The notes under the pieces are model-generated. The model ran no database searches. It was not told the origin of the DNA and saw only the letters and a list, made by a program, of their open reading frames with translations. Shown here in pieces: positions 25,401 through 32,715 of a stretch of DNA of 43,947 nucleotides; the stretch's first letter is position 1; the number at the start of each line of letters is the position of its first letter. The stretch is from a virus. The stretch is taken from positions 1 through 43,947 of IMG/VR virus record IMGVR_UViG_3300024351_000036; one strand, written 5' to 3'. Made by a program: the position numbers and the translations under genes.

Positions 25401-28400
25401 AAGTCCTTGAGCTACAACAAAACCATCAGCATTATGATTTATTGTTTCTGCAACAAGGGCATATGTTTTACTAGAATCAGTCTCTGTATTTGCTTGTGCT
25501 AATGCTACTGTTGGTGTGCTACCACTTGCACCGTTTACATAAACAACTTGTTTTGGACTTAATGTAGATCCAGTAGAATTTTTAACTTTAGTTCTAAAAT
25601 TTAATACTTCTTTAAATTCTAATTCACCAAAACCATCTGTGCTTAAAAACTGTCCACCTATTCCATCAGAAGGTGGTAATGTCCAAATTGTGTTTGCAGA
25701 AATTGAATCAGGAGCTTTAAATCCAACATAATTACTTCCATTAGCCACCAACTCTAAAAAACGAAGTTCGCTAGTATTTCCAGCAGAAGAACCATATGGG
25801 GCGATGCTTATTTGACCAGAGCTATATGTGAATTCAGCAGTTCCATCAAATGATCCTGCGTTATTATATTGTAATTCTCCAGAACTTCCTCCTGGCGTAA
25901 CAGTAGCTGGATCGCCTTGAAACCCTTGGTTACCCTGATCACCTTGGAAACCCTGATTACCTTGGTCACCTTGGAACCCTTGGAACCCTTGGTCACCTTG
26001 GAAACCCTGATCACCTTGATCACCTTGGAACCCTTGGTTACCCTGATCACCTTGGAAACCCTGATTACCTTGGTCACCTTGGAACCCTTGGAACCCTTGG
26101 TCACCTTGGAATCCTTGGTTACCTTGGTCACCTTGGTTACCCTGATCGCCTTGAAACCCTTGGTTACCCTGATAACCTTGGAACCCTTGGTTACCTTGGT
26201 CACCTTGGAAACCCTGATTACCTTGGTCACCTTGGAAACCTTGATTACCTTGGTCACCTTGAAACCCTTGGTTACCCTGATCACCTTGGAATCCTTGGTT
26301 ACCTTGGTCACCTTGGTCACCTTGGAAACCTTGACTACCTTGGTTACCTTGTAATCCTTGATTGCCTTGGAAACCTTGGTTACCAGTATCGCCTTTATCA
26401 CCAGTTCTAGCGAAAGTTAATAAAACTTCATCTTGATCAGAAAAAGAACCACTACCAGAAAGATAAGAAACATCTATATCAAAATAACTTGGACTAGAAT
26501 CAGATAAAGAATTTATTGCGTATATAGCAAAAACATTTGGTGAAAACTTTTTAGATATCTTTACATGACCTTTAATAGTACTTGTTGAATCATCTATTGT
26601 ATTTAAATAGATAGACAAATCTATATTTGCATTGTTTGGATTATCATCAATTAATAAATGTGTTGCAGAAGAAATATCAGAATTATTAAATCTTATATAA
26701 TTATCGCCTGGATCGCTTATAGATGTATTTAATCCATCAAATTTATACTCAACAGTTACACCGCCGAAATTTCCATCATTACCTTGTGAGCCTTGCGATC
26801 CTTGAATTCCTTGTAAACCTTGTAATCCCTGATTACCCTGTAAGCCTTGAGTGCCTTGATAACCTTGAGATCCACGATCAACAATCATATCCCAAAAATA
26901 TTCTTCTGGTGCATTTCCAGCAGAACCAATCGTAATCATCATTACCCATAATTGGCCGTTATAGGAAACTGCATCTCCAGCATTATAAACTATGCCACTA
27001 TTATAAGTACCAACATAATTAAATGGTTGTGATCCTTGATAACCTTGATTGCCTTGGTAACCTTGAAAACCTTGATCACCCTGAAAACCTTGTTCGCCTT
27101 GATAGCCTTGAAACCCTTGGTTACCTTGATCACCCTTGCTTAATACTAAATCCCAATTGCCTGGATAAGCAGGAGGAATGTATACTGCTGCACCAATGTA
27201 ATTACTCATTACATAAAGAGAACCATCATAAGTTACTGCTTGACCAACAGAATATGTGACTCCATTATTATAAGCACCAAGATAATTAAAAGGTTGAGAA
27301 CCTTGATCGCCTTGGAACCCTTGGTTACCCTGATCACCTTGGAACCCTTGATTACCTTGGTCACCTTGAAAACCTTGGTTACCCTGATCACCTTGGAACC
27401 CTTGATTACCTTGGTCACCTTGAGAACCTTGGTTACCCTGATCACCTTGGAACCCTTGGTTGCCTTGGTCACCTTGAGAACCTTGGTTACCTTGATCACC
27501 TTGGAACCCTTGATTACCTTGGTTACCTTGGAACCCTTGGTTGCCTTGGTTACCTTGAAAACCTTGTCTACCTTGAAAACCTTGGAACCCTTGGTTGCCT
27601 TGGTTACCTTGAAAACCTTGTCTACCTTGAAAACCTTGAAAACCCTGTATACCTTGAAAACCCTGCGGTCCTTGATTACCAGCATTATTTGGTTCAAAAA
27701 TAGTATGTATAATTCCATTACTGTCTAAAACAAAACCTTTCTTATCTACAACATTTATAGCAAATTCATTTATTTGCATATCGCCAGAATTTGGTATAGA
27801 TCCAGCTATGTAAGATCTTTTTGGTTTTATTGCTATATAAGGATCTTGTGTTGTATGCGTAGGTGCTACTGTTGTAGTAGTAGTCGTTGTAGTTGTGGTT
27901 GTGGTCGTAGTAGTTGTAGTTGTAGTAGATTGATTATATGCAGTTATTGATACATTAAAATTAACATTACTAATCCAAGAACTTGAATAAAAATCAAAAT
28001 AAAAAGTAGATCCAGTAGGAACAACAAAACTTTCATTAAAACTTAAATTTATTGGATATACATATGGTTCTGGAGGTTGACTAAAATTTGTATATGTACT
28101 ATCTGAAATTGGATAATTAAAACTACCTTTATAAACTAAACCACTACCAGATATATTTAATGTTACGAATGGTGGATATGCATCTCCTGTTTCTGGATCA
28201 TAAGAAAGTATCTCTATAGTTACATTTGAAGATGGCGTTATTGGAGGTTCAAGTGGAGAATGAATTGGACCTGGTCCAGATGGAGAAAGAACCATAGAAA
28301 ATGAATCAGAACTAGCATATGGCCAATCTGTACTTGGACCACCAATAGAACTAAATGATGTTTGATAATTTAAATAAGATCTAAACTTAACAACAGATTG

Positions 28401-29156
28401 TTGAGGTGATTGCGTTGTAGTTGTGGTTGTTGTAGTAGGATTTGGATTGATATAGCAATCAAGTTTTGCAAATTGATCACCGCTAAATGTAATTAATTCA
28501 GTTATTATATATGTTCCACTTATATCTCCAAAACCACCACTTAAAATAATAAAATCATTAAATGATAATATATCTCCAACTTGTAAATCATAAGTAGTCC
28601 ATGTAGAACCATTAAAAAAATTAATTGCCGGACCAACACCAACCATACTAGCTGTCAAAAGTTGATAAGGGCCACCAGTAAAATAAAATCCGTTATTTGA
28701 AGTTATTGAAGCTCCACTAGGGGTATTACTAGCAGAAGAGCTTGAAACATCTATGCTCCAATTGGCAAAACAATCTCCTGAGTTATCTGGAACAAAATAA
28801 AAACTACCACTAGAACCCACTTCAATTCCATTAGCAATAATTGAAATTTGTGATCCAGCATCAATATATATAGGAAAAGAAAAAGAAAAAACATGAGGAA
28901 GCATTGAAGCTGTTTCATTAATATAATCTATAGTTCCATTAGGACCATAGACTCTTAATATTAAAGAAGCACCAGTAAATTGAGCAAAAGCTGAGTATTG
29001 GGCTAATAAATAACCAGACTCTGATGCATTAAAAGAAAATACAAAATAACCTGGATTTGGTTGATTGTTTGCCTGATAAACTAAATATGGATCTTGATAT
29101 GTTCCAGAGCCTGTATATGTAGCATTTATTATAGATTGATCGATTGTAAATGACAC
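22410..29156 (-). CDS. Giant collagen-like tail fibre protein, about 2,248 aa
   Basis: I choose GTG 29156: it overlaps the upstream TAG by one base and lies eight bases behind GGAGGA, whereas an in-frame TTG two codons earlier is too close. Modules: N-terminal beta domain (about 1-235); poly-Thr (240-248); beta region (250-405); poly-Thr (410-430); collagen blocks (about 491-622 and two shorter ones) interleaved with two copies of a YNxGxxYxxGxAVxYxGxLxVM module; a beta domain ending FARTGDKGDTG; a long collagen block (about 919-1,082); then a C-terminal receptor-binding-type part with repeated GTGIS/TITNSSPDQTV strands and a SERRQWDGGSTNLVAATGRT segment typical of phage tail fibres. It is a probable trimeric tail fibre; the C-terminus likely contacts the host. 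Confidence 0.8.
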   Translation of the reverse strand: MSFTIDQSIINATYTGSGTYQDPYLVYQANNQPNPGYFVFSFNASESGYLLAQYSAFAQFTGASLILRVYGPNGTIDYINETASMLPHVFSFSFPIYIDAGSQISIIANGIEVGSSGSFYFVPDNSGDCFANWSIDVSSSSASNTPSGASITSNNGFYFTGGPYQLLTASMVGVGPAINFFNGSTWTTYDLQVGDILSFNDFIILSGGFGDISGTYIITELITFSGDQFAKLDCYINPNPTTTTTTTTQSPQQSVVKFRSYLNYQTSFSSIGGPSTDWPYASSDSFSMVLSPSGPGPIHSPLEPPITPSSNVTIEILSYDPETGDAYPPFVTLNISGSGLVYKGSFNYPISDSTYTNFSQPPEPYVYPINLSFNESFVVPTGSTFYFDFYSSSWISNVNFNVSITAYNQSTTTTTTTTTTTTTTTTTTTVAPTHTTQDPYIAIKPKRSYIAGSIPNSGDMQINEFAINVVDKKGFVLDSNGIIHTIFEPNNAGNQGPQGFQGIQGFQGFQGRQGFQGNQGNQGFQGFQGRQGFQGNQGNQGFQGNQGNQGFQGDQGNQGSQGDQGNQGFQGDQGNQGSQGDQGNQGFQGDQGNQGFQGDQGNQGFQGDQGNQGFQGDQGSQPFNYLGAYNNGVTYSVGQAVTYDGSLYVMSNYIGAAVYIPPAYPGNWDLVLSKGDQGNQGFQGYQGEQGFQGDQGFQGYQGNQGYQGSQPFNYVGTYNSGIVYNAGDAVSYNGQLWVMMITIGSAGNAPEEYFWDMIVDRGSQGYQGTQGLQGNQGLQGLQGIQGSQGSQGNDGNFGGVTVEYKFDGLNTSISDPGDNYIRFNNSDISSATHLLIDDNPNNANIDLSIYLNTIDDSTSTIKGHVKISKKFSPNVFAIYAINSLSDSSPSYFDIDVSYLSGSGSFSDQDEVLLTFARTGDKGDTGNQGFQGNQGLQGNQGSQGFQGDQGDQGNQGFQGDQGNQGFQGDQGNQGFQGDQGNQGFQGDQGNQGFQGYQGNQGFQGDQGNQGDQGNQGFQGDQGFQGFQGDQGNQGFQGDQGNQGFQGDQGDQGFQGDQGFQGFQGDQGNQGFQGDQGNQGFQGDPATVTPGGSSGELQYNNAGSFDGTAEFTYSSGQISIAPYGSSAGNTSELRFLELVANGSNYVGFKAPDSISANTIWTLPPSDGIGGQFLSTDGFGELEFKEVLNFRTKVKNSTGSTLSPKQVVYVNGASGSTPTVALAQANTETDSSKTYALVAETINHNADGFVVAQGLLENVNTSSFSAGNTLWLSPTTAGGLTTTKPTAPDHAVFIGTVVNVSVNQGSILVNIQNGYELEELHNVSINSGTLADNDIIQYNSSSKVWENVAGSTSSISEGSNLYYTDTRARSALSAGTGISYNNTTGVITNSSPDQTVVLTAGTGISTSGTYPNFTITNSSPDQTVTLTAGTGISVTGTYPSFTITNSSPSSGGTVTSVGVSVPTGMKVTNSPITSSGTIAIAMDTGYALPTSASQTNWDSAYSERRQWDGGSTNLVAATGRTSLGGTTVGSNLFTLTNPSAVTFLKVNADNTVTAESASTFRTSIGAGTGNGTVTSIATNSPITGGTITSTGTIGINSSSTNTASYVVQRDASGNFSAGTITASLSGNATSATNIAGGGAGQLPYNTGSGATSFLAAGTSGQILKSNGTSAPSWMNTSSITSVGTLSGLTITETVTTDNTLTINAVASQTGNLVILKDSTTATLFSIGPTGATTINDTTASTTTGTGSLIVAGGAGIAGQATIGTLVAAGLSYPTADGTSGQVLSTNGAGTLSWTSAAGASAAGSTGDIQYNDGSAGFTATSSFSYGSSAYDQLALYSNNAAFGVFGIFGASGQTYPLLEFRDYLGTTVYSYFDATGNLYLNAQTDIRFADADSSNYVAMQSPATIATNYTLTLPTTAGTNNYVLKTDGSGNLSWTNGITNLLGGGAGQIPYNTGSGATSFLAAGTSGQVLRSNGTAAPSWEVQGLFSGGRLTLTSGTPVTTSDVTSASNVYYTPYNGDKISLYNTSSSSWVNCSFTEKTLALSGLSSGTLYDVFGYLSSGTLALDPPVAWGTTSSRSSAISFQNGVYVKTTDLSRRYLGTFRATAATTTEDSAANRYLWNNHNRILRHGFVTAFSLNFAWSGASREWNGGASVTRLNFINGLNESPVLITGVLAVGTGAAGSTAQAGFGLDSTTSFFGTAYTDSQISGYVVRTISTHGYTSSIGYHYVTPIQNASSTANWYGVNCGIVLWC
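25911..26403 (-). repeat. Collagen-like block with 27-bp unit (GFQGDQGNQ)
   Basis: About 160 residues, largely repeats of the nine-residue unit GFQGDQGNQ with little DNA drift. The near-identical DNA copies make it a likely site of copy-number change. Confidence 0.9.
26777..26874 (-). repeat. Short collagen-like block of the 2,248-aa fibre
   Basis: About 33 residues of GYQ, GLQ, GNQ and GSQ triplets before a beta domain. Confidence 0.8.
27028..27135 (-). repeat. Short collagen-like block of the 2,248-aa fibre
   Basis: About 36 residues of GFQ, GYQ, GEQ and GDQ triplets between the two copies of the YNxG...AVxYxG module. Confidence 0.8.
27294..27681 (-). repeat. Collagen-like block with 27-bp unit
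   Basis: About 129 residues of GFQGDQGNQ and GFQGNQGNQ type. The DNA repeat unit resembles that of the block at 25911-26403, so recombination between the two is conceivable. Confidence 0.9.
27869..27929 (-). repeat. Poly-threonine linker of the 2,248-aa fibre, tract 8
   Basis: About 19 consecutive Thr residues before Val-Ala-Pro, in mixed Thr codons. It resembles the linkers of the 2,647-residue protein. Confidence 0.88.
28413..28438 (-). repeat. Poly-threonine linker of the 2,248-aa fibre, tract 7
   Basis: Eight Thr residues between Asn-Pro and Gln-Ser-Pro. Confidence 0.8.
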
Positions 29157-31216
29157 TACCAAGTTCCTCCATCTACATCAACCCAAACAAGTTGATTAGA
29201 ACTATTGTATGTTAATATTTGTCCGGTAGATCCACCAGATGGAAAACTTGCTTCACTGCCTTGAAATCCTTGATCTCCTTGATAACCCTGATCACCTTGA
29301 TAACCCTGTTCTCCTTGATAACCCTGATAACCTTGTTCTCCTTGGTATCCCTGAAACCCTTGTGAGCCAGCAGTAAGAATTATATCTTCTTTTGCCCAAT
29401 GATTTATAGAATTTGGATCATATCTATATACCCATAAAATTAATGGATCTGTGTCATCTGGAGCAAATGCCCATTGATAAACTTCTGGAGGACCACTCGG
29501 ATAAGTTGTTAAAAGATGAGTTTCGTTTTCAAAAGTTCCTATAAATTCTGAATAATGACCATCAATACCTTGATAACCTTGAGAGCCTTGATAACCTTGT
29601 GTTCCTTGAAATCCTTGATTACCTTGAAGACCTTGATTACCCTGTAAACCTTGATTTCCCTGCAATCCTTGATTACCTTGAAGTCCTTGGTTGCCTTGAT
29701 TACCTTGATGACCTTGAAAACCAATAGAGCCAACAAGACCTTGTCTACCTTGACTGCCTTGAAGACCTTGATATCCTTGTAAGCCCTGATAACCTTGTGG
29801 TCCACGAATCGGGCCAACATTATCCCAATAAACAGGGCTAGTGCCTGTGTATACAACTCCGTCTCCAATAGCAGCAGTTCCATTGTCTGGATTAGGACAA
29901 GATTGACTAGCAGATCCTTGTGCTGTAGATGTAAGTAACCACATATCTCCAATAGTGGCAGTTCCAGTTTGATTATTGAAAATATTTTGCCAAGTATCAG
30001 AACCTTTTATTTCAACTCCAGCACCTGTTTGTCCTTGATTGCCTTGACTTCCTTGATAACCTTGTAAACCTTGACTACCTTGATTACCTTGCAAACCTTG
30101 ATTGCCCTGTAATCCTTGATTACCTTGAAAACCTTGATTACCCTGAAAGCCTTGACTACCTTGAAGTCCTTGATTTCCCTGAAGTCCTTGATTACCTTGA
30201 AGACCTTGATTTCCTTGAAATCCTTGTAAACCTTGATTACCTTGAAGACCTTGAAAACCTTGACGACCCTGAAGACCTTGTAAACCTTGATTTCCTTGTA
30301 AGCCTTGATGACCTTGTGTTCCTTGATTACCAATATCACCAACAAGGAGTAAAGATATTGTAATTTGTTGGTTGTTACTTAGTGAAAACCCAGAAGATGT
30401 ATTAACATGTTCTATGTTAAACGAAGCATAAGTACTATTAACTGTATTTGAAGATGTTATTTTAAAAATAGAAAATTTAGAATTATCATTAATTGGTTGA
30501 ATAACTATATATGATTTTACAAAATTAGTAGAATCATCTAATAAAGAATAAATAGAACTAATATTATTAGAATTTATATCTAGACCACTAAATAAGGCTA
30601 TTGTCGCAAGAGAAAAATTAGAGTTATTTAATCTAAACTGTTCTGGAGTTGGAACACCAGATGTTAATGTACTAAATAAATAATTTATATGTAATGAACT
30701 AACGCCTTGATAGCCTTGAGATCCAACTTGTCCAGTTATATTAACATCCCAAACATTACTACTTCCAGTGCCAACTACATAATCCACATCAACAACTATG
30801 CTCGATGTGTTTGGATCAGTAGATAATATAAGACCTTCTAAAAAATGAGATGTATTATTATTATCTACTATCCTTACTCTAATACCAGCCCTAATAGCAT
30901 CTATAGATAATACAGAAAGAGTTTTTAGTCCAATAGTTTTGGATATAGTTGATAAAGATGATGTAGCACCGAAAGAAATGCCTATTGAACCTTGATCACC
31001 TTGAAAACCAATAAAACCTTGGTTTCCTTGATTACCTTGATTACCTTGATTTCCTTGATTGCCTTGTGAACCCTGAATACCTTGAAGACCTTGAGAACCA
31101 GTAACAACTCCTGGAATAAAGTTAGTGCCATCAAATTTAATGACATTTCCAGAAGAAGGAACACCTACAAAATCGTCTTGATCTTGTATTCTTGATGGTC
31201 TTTTGCTGAAATGCAT
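29156..31216 (-). CDS. Collagen-like fibre protein, 686 aa
   Basis: The start is ATG 31216, three bases after the sulfotransferase stop. A short N-terminal segment (residues 1-38) leads into four Gly-X-Gln blocks separated by beta domains. One domain at about residues 175-290 (FRLNNSNFSLATIALFSGLD) matches the beta domain of the following 2,248-residue fibre (IRFNNSDISSATHLLIDD), and both end with GD.G running into collagen. The C-terminus (GSTGQILTYNSSNQLVWVDV) is the kind of short motif seen where phage fibre chains join, and it recurs inside the next gene. It is probably the proximal part of a fibre whose distal part is the next gene; the one-base overlap would couple their translation. 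Confidence 0.78.
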   Translation of the reverse strand: MHFSKRPSRIQDQDDFVGVPSSGNVIKFDGTNFIPGVVTGSQGLQGIQGSQGNQGNQGNQGNQGNQGFIGFQGDQGSIGISFGATSSLSTISKTIGLKTLSVLSIDAIRAGIRVRIVDNNNTSHFLEGLILSTDPNTSSIVVDVDYVVGTGSSNVWDVNITGQVGSQGYQGVSSLHINYLFSTLTSGVPTPEQFRLNNSNFSLATIALFSGLDINSNNISSIYSLLDDSTNFVKSYIVIQPINDNSKFSIFKITSSNTVNSTYASFNIEHVNTSSGFSLSNNQQITISLLLVGDIGNQGTQGHQGLQGNQGLQGLQGRQGFQGLQGNQGLQGFQGNQGLQGNQGLQGNQGLQGSQGFQGNQGFQGNQGLQGNQGLQGNQGSQGLQGYQGSQGNQGQTGAGVEIKGSDTWQNIFNNQTGTATIGDMWLLTSTAQGSASQSCPNPDNGTAAIGDGVVYTGTSPVYWDNVGPIRGPQGYQGLQGYQGLQGSQGRQGLVGSIGFQGHQGNQGNQGLQGNQGLQGNQGLQGNQGLQGNQGFQGTQGYQGSQGYQGIDGHYSEFIGTFENETHLLTTYPSGPPEVYQWAFAPDDTDPLILWVYRYDPNSINHWAKEDIILTAGSQGFQGYQGEQGYQGYQGEQGYQGDQGYQGDQGFQGSEASFPSGGSTGQILTYNSSNQLVWVDVDGGTW
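29258..29368 (-). repeat. C-terminal collagen-like block of the 686-aa protein
   Basis: About 37 residues of GYQ, GEQ, GDQ and GFQ triplets. Confidence 0.8.
29557..29804 (-). repeat. Collagen-like block of the 686-aa protein
   Basis: About 83 residues dominated by GLQGNQ units. Confidence 0.85.
30018..30340 (-). repeat. Main collagen-like block of the 686-aa protein
   Basis: About 107 residues of GLQ, GNQ and GFQ triplets. Confidence 0.88.
30980..31099 (-). repeat. N-terminal collagen-like block of the 686-aa protein
   Basis: About 40 residues, with a run of repeated GNQ triplets. Confidence 0.82.
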
Positions 31217-31219
31217 TTT

Positions 31220-31783
31220 TTATTCCAAAAATTTTGGTGTTATTCCATTTATACAACCGTCTATATAGAATACACCACAAAAAGCAGCTATTTGTTTTGC
31301 TGTAGATTCAGTATTTTGCATTAAGTCTGAGTAATTAACTATTAATTTTCTGCCTGAAAAATTATTAAAAATATTTTCAGCTGTATTATACTGTTTTTCT
31401 ATAGTATCTGGAAAAGCTTGATCGCCCATAAGCATAGAATATTCAATATTGGCTTTGTTTATATTTCTTTTTGCCCATATTATACTAGTTTGTATTGAAG
31501 TTTCTGATATGAACTTATTCCATGCATCTTTTTTTAGAAATTCAAATGATCTTGTTCCAATTTTTCCTTGTTGAACTGTTTTTAGTTTTAAATCCCAGTA
31601 ATTTTTTGGATTTGTATAAATATATCTTGTGTACTTATCATTGAAACTTCCTGTTGGATACCAGTCTGGATTATCATTTGCATTCTCTCTTTCTCCCATA
31701 TTTATGCCAAGAGAGTTTAATATTTTGGCTATAACGCTAGTTCCAGATCTATAAGAACCAATTATAATTGTGCAATCTTTCAT
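31220..31783 (-). CDS. Sulfotransferase family protein
   Basis: This 187-residue protein starts at ATG 31783, overlapping the glycosyltransferase stop by four bases. It opens with IIIGSYRSGTSVIAKILNSL; the SYRSGTS loop (residues 10-16) is the 5'-phosphosulfate-binding loop of PAPS-dependent sulfotransferases. A later strand (RKLIVNYSDLMQN) fits the position of the 3'-phosphate-binding region. Such enzymes move sulfate from PAPS to a hydroxyl group, often on a sugar. Its placement directly after a glycosyltransferase and before collagen-like fibre genes suggests sulfation of a glycan, possibly on the virion. At 187 residues it is on the short side, but the core motif is intact. The acceptor is unknown. 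Confidence 0.8.
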   Translation of the reverse strand: MKDCTIIIGSYRSGTSVIAKILNSLGINMGERENANDNPDWYPTGSFNDKYTRYIYTNPKNYWDLKLKTVQQGKIGTRSFEFLKKDAWNKFISETSIQTSIIWAKRNINKANIEYSMLMGDQAFPDTIEKQYNTAENIFNNFSGRKLIVNYSDLMQNTESTAKQIAAFCGVFYIDGCINGITPKFLE

Positions 31784-32715
31784 TCTAAATCCTCGTTTCG
31801 TTCTTTGAAATAATTCTCAATTGATTTTAAAAAGTCTTTATTGTCGCCTACATATCTATACAAACCTTGATCGTTAACTAAGTCTTTAGAAACATTAAAA
31901 TTAGTATCTTTTAAAATTTTTTGTCTTTCTATATATTTTCTATTAACTTTATCGCCATGATTTAAATGAAAAATAGGTTGATCTATATAATCAAAATTTA
32001 TTTCTACATTAGATTTGTTATTTAGTATATCTTTTAAAAAACAAATAACGCTATCTTGTTTTCTTTTTATAAAAGGTATTTCTATGTCTAGGCTTAAATT
32101 AAGCCATTTAAAAAGATTAATAGTGTCTCCGCCACCTATAATGCATTTATCATATAATGGATTATTCAAAAGTGTTTCTTTCTTTGTAATCCATGCCATT
32201 CCTGGGTTACCAAAAGTATAATCACTTGAATTAAAAGTTTTAATGTAATTTTCTTTTCCGTCTGATTTAATTATTTGCGATGAAACACTCGGAGTGCTAT
32301 GACTATAAAAGCCATGATTTCTATAATGATTTTTTGGTAAATAATAAACATCAGAAAATGGTTGTATAAATAAATTTTCTTTTTGATCCAATTTATTTTT
32401 TGCTTCTTGCACCCAATTATCATCACTAAATAAAACATCACCATCAATAAAAGCTATATACTTAATAGAATCTGGCATTTTTTCGGCTAGATAATTTATA
32501 ACTCTTTCCTTTTGCCAAAGTAATTGATCTGACTTTAAAGCAAAAAGACCTTGCATATTTAAGTCAAAACTATTATTTGTAGAAATTTCTATAGGAACAA
32601 TTACACATTCATATTTAAGCATATGATTATAACAAACATTAAAATTTCTAAATAAAGATATTCTTTTAAAATGATTCCAATAATACATTATTATTGCAGT
32701 ATCTAAATTTTTCAT
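31780..32715 (-). CDS. Glycosyltransferase (GT-A type, DxD motif)
   Basis: This protein of 311 residues starts at ATG 32715 with a four-base overlap on each side. The N-terminal half has strand-helix alternation, a LLWQKERVINYLAEKMPDS segment, then IKYIAFIDGDVLF, in which D91 and D93 form the DxD motif that holds the divalent metal and the nucleotide sugar in GT-A enzymes. A later GGGDTINLFKWL segment fits the acceptor side. It is cytosolic by sequence. The donor may be a GDP-sugar made through the dehydratase at 42191-43186; that link is inference. It lies between a glycosyltransferase-like unknown and a sulfotransferase. Confidence 0.8.
   Translation of the reverse strand: MKNLDTAIIMYYWNHFKRISLFRNFNVCYNHMLKYECVIVPIEISTNNSFDLNMQGLFALKSDQLLWQKERVINYLAEKMPDSIKYIAFIDGDVLFSDDNWVQEAKNKLDQKENLFIQPFSDVYYLPKNHYRNHGFYSHSTPSVSSQIIKSDGKENYIKTFNSSDYTFGNPGMAWITKKETLLNNPLYDKCIIGGGDTINLFKWLNLSLDIEIPFIKRKQDSVICFLKDILNNKSNVEINFDYIDQPIFHLNHGDKVNRKYIERQKILKDTNFNVSKDLVNDQGLYRYVGDNKDFLKSIENYFKERNEDLE

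Noticed and set aside
25911-27681. CRISPR-like array
   Set aside because: The repeats are contiguous coding units of 9, 18 or 27 bases without unique spacers.
16541-31099. Long plus-strand and off-frame open frames across the collagen blocks
   Set aside because: They follow from the 9-base Gly-X-Gln periodicity. Their products are low-complexity Leu/Lys/Val/Thr repeats and have no ribosome binding sites.
22410-31216. Diversity-generating retroelement targeting a fibre
   Set aside because: No reverse transcriptase and no template/variable repeat pair is visible in the window.
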